Of a DNA stretch of 44,364 nucleotides, positions 40,364 to 44,364 are shown piece after piece. The translations under genes and the position numbers were made by a program. The notes beneath the pieces are model-generated. The model made no database searches. It was not told where the DNA came from and worked only from the letters and a program-made list of their open reading frames with translations. The DNA is taken from NCBI GenBank assembly GCA_900754445.1, contig CAAECW010000092.1, positions 1 to 44,364 of the forward strand, given 5' to 3'. How positions within the stretch are numbered: position 1 is the stretch's first letter; the number at the start of each line of letters is the position of its first letter. The stretch is from an uncultured Collinsella sp. (GTDB lineage Bacteria > Actinomycetota > Coriobacteriia > Coriobacteriales > Coriobacteriaceae).

Positions 40364-41590
40364 TTAGGCCTGGGCGGCGGCAGAGCTGGGACCCTGGACC
40401 TTTGCCCACGTCTTGAGCGACAGCGTATCGATCTCGATAAAGCCGGCGCTGGCCTTCTCGTCAAACGTGGTGTCGCGGTCGTAGGTAGCCAGACCGTAGT
40501 CGTAGAGGCTGAAGGGGCTCTTGCGGCCGACGACATGGCAGTTGCCCTTAAAGAACTTCAGGCGGACGGTGCCGGTCACGAACTTCTGGGTGTCGGCCAT
40601 AAAGGCGTCGAGCGCGTTCTTGAGCGGGCTGTACCACTGGCCGTTATACACGGCGGTGGCCCAATCCTGCTCGAGCTTGATCTTGGTCTTGAGCAAGTCG
40701 CCCTCGACGCAAATGTCCTCGAGCGCCTTGTGGGCGGTGATGAGCGTCAGGGCGCCGGGAACCTCATAGCACTCGCGGCTCTTGAGGCCCACCAGACGGT
40801 CCTCAACCAGGTCGAGACGGCCAAAGCCGTTGTCGCCCGAAATCTTGTTGAGGGCGATGACGATCTCGGAGAGCTTCATCTTCTTGCCGTCGACGGCGAC
40901 GGGCTTGCCGGCCTCAAACTCAATCTCGGTATACGTCGGGGTGTCGGGCGTGTCCTCGGGATTCTTGGTCATAACCCAAGCGTCGTCGAGCGGCTCATTC
41001 CAGGGATCCTCCAGGTGGCCGCACTCAATGGCACGACCCCACAGGTTGTCATCGATGGAATAGGGGTTGTCGTTGGCGCCCTCGGGAACCGGCACGTTGT
41101 GGGCGTGGGCATAGGCGACCTCGTCGGGACGGCACTTCAGATCCCACTCGCGAACCGGGGCGATAACCTTGAGCTCGGGGTCGAGGGCCTTGACGGCAGC
41201 CTCAAAACGAACCTGGTCGTTACCCTTGCCGGTGCAGCCGTGGGCGACGTAGGTCGCGCCAAACTCGTGAGCGACCTCGACGAGCTTCTTGGCAAGCAGC
41301 GGACGAGACAGGGCGGAGAGCAGTGGGTACTTGTTCTCGTACATGGAGTTTGCGGCGATGGCCTTAGTCAAGAACTCATCGGAGAACTCGTCGCGCAGGT
41401 CGAGCACCTGGCAATCGAGAACGCCCAGGTCGAGGGCCTTCTGCTTCTTGGCGTCCAGGCCGGTCTCCTCCTGGCCCACGTTGCCGCAGACACAAACGAC
41501 ATCGAGATTCTTCTCGTCCTGGAGCCACTTGACACATACGGATGTATCAAGACCACCGGAATATGCGAGAACGACTTTTTCCTTGCTCAT
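40364..41590 (-). CDS. argG: Argininosuccinate synthase
   Basis: 408 residues. The P-loop VVLAYSGGLDTSV lies at residues 6-18; TYVAHGCTGKGNDQVRFE near 113, ENLWG-like DDNLWGRAIECG near 182 and LNKISGDNGFGRLDLVEDR near 248 are family hallmarks. It condenses citrulline and aspartate using ATP. ATG 41590 follows GAAAGGAAA; the frame runs 17 codons further without a start site as good. With argH it completes arginine synthesis from citrulline. Confidence 0.96.
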   Translation of the reverse strand: MSKEKVVLAYSGGLDTSVCVKWLQDEKNLDVVCVCGNVGQEETGLDAKKQKALDLGVLDCQVLDLRDEFSDEFLTKAIAANSMYENKYPLLSALSRPLLAKKLVEVAHEFGATYVAHGCTGKGNDQVRFEAAVKALDPELKVIAPVREWDLKCRPDEVAYAHAHNVPVPEGANDNPYSIDDNLWGRAIECGHLEDPWNEPLDDAWVMTKNPEDTPDTPTYTEIEFEAGKPVAVDGKKMKLSEIVIALNKISGDNGFGRLDLVEDRLVGLKSRECYEVPGALTLITAHKALEDICVEGDLLKTKIKLEQDWATAVYNGQWYSPLKNALDAFMADTQKFVTGTVRLKFFKGNCHVVGRKSPFSLYDYGLATYDRDTTFDEKASAGFIEIDTLSLKTWAKVQGPSSAAAQA

Positions 41591-42144
41591 GGCTGTTTCC
41601 TTTCGCCCTTGGTAGCTAGTTAGAACATCGGTCAGTTGCAAGTCATTTCAAGGTCATATACCGTGCAATATCAGGTTAAATAGCAAAAATCAGCACATAC
41701 ATGCCCTAGAAACATGCAGCAATGTCGTGCTAAAACCCAACGACCTCAAAATGACTCTGTTGAGGCAATTCGCCCCATGCGGACAGAGACGATTGTTATC
41801 GTCGTCGGGAAATTGCGCGCTGGCGTCGGATGGCATTGTCTGCAGTAGTGATGATCTTTACGAACTGCATCTGCCTCTCCTTTCACCTATCGCCGGGCGC
41901 AATTCAAATATCGTAAACGGTACCTTTTTCTCGGTAAGCGGCTATTTTGCCGTCTCCGTTTTCGATGTTCGCTATATTACGATAAAGTGCCCGCTGCACA
42001 AGCGGCAAATTCAAATTTCTGAAAAGTTTTTTCATTAGTTTGTGAAATGCAGTGCAAATACGCTGCGTTCCTGCGAAAATACGCCTGACTACGAGTTGAT
42101 GGTTATAACATCTGAAACAATTTCGAAACGAAAGGCTCGCTTTT
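41591..42144. other. 554-bp divergent intergenic region between argG and the Cof-type gene
   Basis: AT-richer than the surrounding genes. A plus-strand open frame (41727-42038) and a short minus-strand one starting near 42033 both lack ribosome sites and are not called. No clear ArgR box, T-box or riboswitch is recognised. TATAAC at about 42105 and several AT-rich boxes could be promoter parts for the two divergent genes. Confidence 0.45.
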
Positions 42145-42972
42145 ATGCAAACTTACGAATCGGACGCCAATATCGGAAACATTAAGCTCATCGCCGTCGA
42201 CATGGACAAAACGCTGCTGACCGACGAGCGCGTGCTGCCGCAAGGCCTCGACGAGCGCCTGGACAAGCTCGCCGAAGCCGGCATCGTATTCTGCCCCGCT
42301 AGCGGACGTCCAGCCCCCAAGCTCGAGGAGATGTTCGAGGGCATCAAGAACCGCCTCGCCTTTTGTCCCGACAACGGAGCCTGCGTCATCTATCGCGGCA
42401 ACTATATCTATAAGAGCAACATCGATGTGGCGCTGTATAAGCAGGTCTTGAGCCGCGCCTCGGAGGATCCGCGCGCTGTCCCCGTCCTGTGCTGCTTCGA
42501 CGAGTTCTACGTGCTTGCCCGCGACCATCAGTACCACGACGAGATCAGCGTCTACTACAACACAATCAACTACGTCGACAGCTTTGAGGGCATTGATTTC
42601 GAGTCCAACAAGATTTCGGTCTTCTTCCCCGGCTACGACGCCGAGCCCGCTTTCCGCGAGACCTATAGCCCCGAGTTCTCGGACAAGCTCTACGTCACCA
42701 ACGCCGGGCGCGAGTGGATCGACTTTATGAACCTGGGTGTCGACAAGGGCGCCGGCGTCGCGCACCTGTGCGAGCACCTGGGCATCGATATCGCCGATGC
42801 CGCTGCCGTGGGTGATACGTACAATGACATCCCCATGCTTGAGCGCGTCGGCCACAGCTTTATCGTGGACAATGCCGAGGAGCATATGAACGCGCATGCT
42901 AAGTGGCGCATTCCGAGCAACAACGACAGGGGCGTACTGACGCTCATCGACGCTATCTTGGCGGCCCGGTAG
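42145..42972 (+). CDS. Cof-type HAD phosphatase
   Basis: 275 residues of the Cof/YidA subfamily (C2B cap). Motif I is LIAVDMDKTLLTDE near residue 15; motif II includes CPASGRP near 50; ALCPDNGA-like AFCPDNGACVIYRG near 72 is typical; motif III/IV are GVDKGAGVAHLCEHLGI near 197 and AAVGDTYNDIPMLERVG near 222. It should dephosphorylate sugar phosphates or similar. ATG 42145 follows AACGAAAGGC. It is convergent with polA. Confidence 0.88.
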   Translation: MQTYESDANIGNIKLIAVDMDKTLLTDERVLPQGLDERLDKLAEAGIVFCPASGRPAPKLEEMFEGIKNRLAFCPDNGACVIYRGNYIYKSNIDVALYKQVLSRASEDPRAVPVLCCFDEFYVLARDHQYHDEISVYYNTINYVDSFEGIDFESNKISVFFPGYDAEPAFRETYSPEFSDKLYVTNAGREWIDFMNLGVDKGAGVAHLCEHLGIDIADAAAVGDTYNDIPMLERVGHSFIVDNAEEHMNAHAKWRIPSNNDRGVLTLIDAILAAR

Positions 42973-42982
42973 CCGTCCCATC

Positions 42983-43111
42983 GGGCCTGGCCGGGCGGCA
43001 CAGGATAACTTTTCGCTCGGTCAGGTCCTGCGCAAGACGAAAGCCACATTAAGTGGCTTTCTTTGCGTGCGGAATCTACGAAAAGTTAACCTGTGCCGCC
43101 CGGCCAGGCCC
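42983..43111. repeat. 129-nt imperfect palindrome between the Cof-type gene and polA
   Basis: Outer arms of 33 bp with one mismatch (42983-43015 and 43079-43111; they begin GGGCCTGGCCGGGCGGCACA). Inside is a second hairpin AAAGCCAC / GTGGCTTT (43040-43060) flanked by CGCAA / TTGCG. It starts 10 nt after the stop of the Cof-type gene. Much larger than a terminator and without a T-run. Confidence 0.93.
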
Positions 43112-43181
43112 TAGGTTTACTTGTTTGCCGCCTAGATGGCGTCTTGAGTGTCTAGATACTTAGGCTGAATTTAATTGAACG

Positions 43182-43213
43182 AAGGGGGCTCCTTGTTGGC
43201 AAGGAGCCCCCTT
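43182..43213. terminator. Bidirectional intrinsic terminator at the end of polA
   Basis: 14-bp perfect stem AAGGGGGCTCCTTG / CAAGGAGCCCCCTT with a TTGG loop. On the minus strand it lies 34 nt after the polA stop; on the plus strand CTGGTTTGG follows. Confidence 0.85.
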
Positions 43214-43247
43214 CTGGTTTGGTTACTTTAGGGTTGTGGGCACTTCC

Positions 43248-44364
43248 CTATTTGGCGTCGGCCCAGGTTATGCCGGTGCTGGCTTCGGCGATTAGGGGGA
43301 CGCGGAGGTCTACTACGTGCTCCATGACGTCGCGGACCATGGTGGTTAGGCGCTCGACTTCGTCGACGGGGCACTCAAAGTCCAGTTCGTCGTGCACCTG
43401 TAAGATCATGTGGGCGGCAAAGCCCTCTTCTTCCAGGCGGCGGCTTACGCGGGCCATGGCGATCTTGATGATGTCGGCGGCGGTGCCCTGCATAGGATGG
43501 TTCATGGCCGTACGCTCACCAAAGCCGCGGAGCTGTGGGTTTTTGGCCTTGAGCTCGGGAATATGGCGACGGCGGCCGTACATGGTCTCGGCGTAACCCG
43601 TTTGCTTGGCGCGCGCCACCACATTGTCGAGGAACGTGCGCACGCCCGGATAGGCCTCGTAGTAGCGGTCGATCATGTCGCGCGCCTCGGCCATCGAGAT
43701 ATGCAGCGACTGCGACAGACCATAGGCCTGCTGACCGTACACGATGCCAAAGTTCACGGCCTTGGCGCGGCTGCGCAGGTCGGGTGTCACCTCGGACACC
43801 GGCACGCCAAATACACGCGCGGCCGTCTCGGCATGGAAGTCCTCACCCTCGTTAAAGGCACGTACCAGATGTTCATCACCCGAAAGATGCGCGAGCAGAC
43901 GCAGCTCGATCTGCGAGTAGTCCACCGCCAAAAAGACGCTTCCCTCGCCTGCCGAAAACGCCGTCTTGACGGTACGCCCCAGCTCCGAGCGCGTCGGGAT
44001 ATTCTGCAGGTTCGGGTCGCTCGAAGACAGACGCCCCGTCGCGGTGATGGTCTGGTTGTACGTGGTGTGCACACGACCGTCGCCACGACGCAGCGGACCT
44101 AGCGTATCCAGATAGGTGGACTTGATCTTGGACTTCTCACGCCAGTCCAAGATCAGGCGCACGATCTCGTGGTCGCGGGCAAGGTCGCTCAGCACCTTAG
44201 CGTTGGTCGAATAGTAGCCGCGCTTGGTCTTTTTGAGGCCTTTGGTCGGAAGCCCCATAACGTCAAACAGCACATGCGAGAGCTGCATGGGACTGCCAAT
44301 ATTAAAGGTCTCGTCACCCGCCAGGTCGCGAATGCTGCGCTCGACCTCGGTAATCTGGGTCGCC
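43248..44364 (-). CDS. polA: DNA polymerase I, C-terminal polymerase domain (5' part outside window)
   Basis: The frame is open to the right edge; 371 codons are visible. Family A polymerase motifs: FNIGSPMQLSHVLFDVMGLP, then TATGRLSSSDPNLQNIP, motif A DYSQIELRLLAHLSGDE with the metal Asp, motif B (O-helix) RSRAKAVNFGIVYG with the conserved Arg, Lys and Tyr, and motif C LQVHDELDFE. It fills gaps in repair and Okazaki fragment processing. An internal ATG at 44288 is not the true start. The 5'-nuclease and proofreading-domain regions lie outside, so their state is unknown. Confidence 0.95.
   Translation of the reverse strand, partial: ATQITEVERSIRDLAGDETFNIGSPMQLSHVLFDVMGLPTKGLKKTKRGYYSTNAKVLSDLARDHEIVRLILDWREKSKIKSTYLDTLGPLRRGDGRVHTTYNQTITATGRLSSSDPNLQNIPTRSELGRTVKTAFSAGEGSVFLAVDYSQIELRLLAHLSGDEHLVRAFNEGEDFHAETAARVFGVPVSEVTPDLRSRAKAVNFGIVYGQQAYGLSQSLHISMAEARDMIDRYYEAYPGVRTFLDNVVARAKQTGYAETMYGRRRHIPELKAKNPQLRGFGERTAMNHPMQGTAADIIKIAMARVSRRLEEEGFAAHMILQVHDELDFECPVDEVERLTTMVRDVMEHVVDLRVPLIAEASTGITWADAK

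Noticed and set aside
41727..42038. 103-codon plus-strand ORF in the argG upstream gap
   Set aside because: GTG start without ribosome site, no coding-like composition, no family resemblance.
1..44364. CRISPR array, prophage or insertion sequence
   Set aside because: No regularly spaced direct repeats, no transposase, integrase or phage structural genes were found; the repeats present are isolated palindromes.

Overview
The window looks like a chromosome segment of an anaerobic, GC-rich actinobacterium of the Coriobacteriia, most like Collinsella (inferred from gene content and protein character, not from a search). Evidence for an anaerobic, hydrogen-producing, selenium-using life style is direct: a formate hydrogenlyase-type membrane complex, a selenocysteine formate dehydrogenase, a selenocysteine-containing SelD, and oxygen-sensitive iron-sulfur enzymes.

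Layout. (1) 1-7366: minus-strand operon for formate oxidation and H2 evolution: HydN-like ferredoxin, fdhF (UGA read as Sec140), hyfA, hyfB, hyfC and the 5' part of hyfD, which runs off the left edge. (2) 7367-9600: small accessory island with a RelB/DinJ-PIN toxin-antitoxin pair and an AbiEi-like gene bracketed by two copies of a palindromic repeat. (3) 9620-11272: tRNA-Gly, tRNA-Pro and a BrnQ amino acid carrier. (4) 11301-18370: one long minus-strand operon joining two double-cubane-cluster/2-hydroxyacyl-CoA dehydratase-like proteins and their activase to selD (Sec17), yedF, a DUF3343 gene and a cysteine desulfurase; structured, covarying hairpins follow each dehydratase-like gene. (5) 18501-23914: modABC, mogA and moeA for molybdate uptake and molybdopterin assembly. 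Regions 1, 4 and 5 fit together: Mo cofactor and selenium supply are both needed for FdhF. (6) 24125-31998: ClC-type anion carrier, lipid kinase, release-factor-like protein, xpt, an MFS exporter, metY, a C_GCAxxG_C_C protein and an IMPACT-family protein. (7) 32106-38030: RNase P RNA, rpsA, HAD hydrolase, L-cysteine desulfidase, rpiB, ndk. (8) 38336-44364: argH, an unannotated 56-residue ORF, argG, a Cof-type phosphatase and the 3' part of polA, which runs off the right edge.

The most unexplained layer is in the intergenic DNA: at least four families of long imperfect palindromes, two of which show compensatory base changes between copies and a shared internal 2x2 mismatch module, as expected for conserved structured RNA or palindromic mobile repeats. 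The most interesting gene-level unit is the operon that couples double-cubane reductase-like proteins to the selenium-donor genes.
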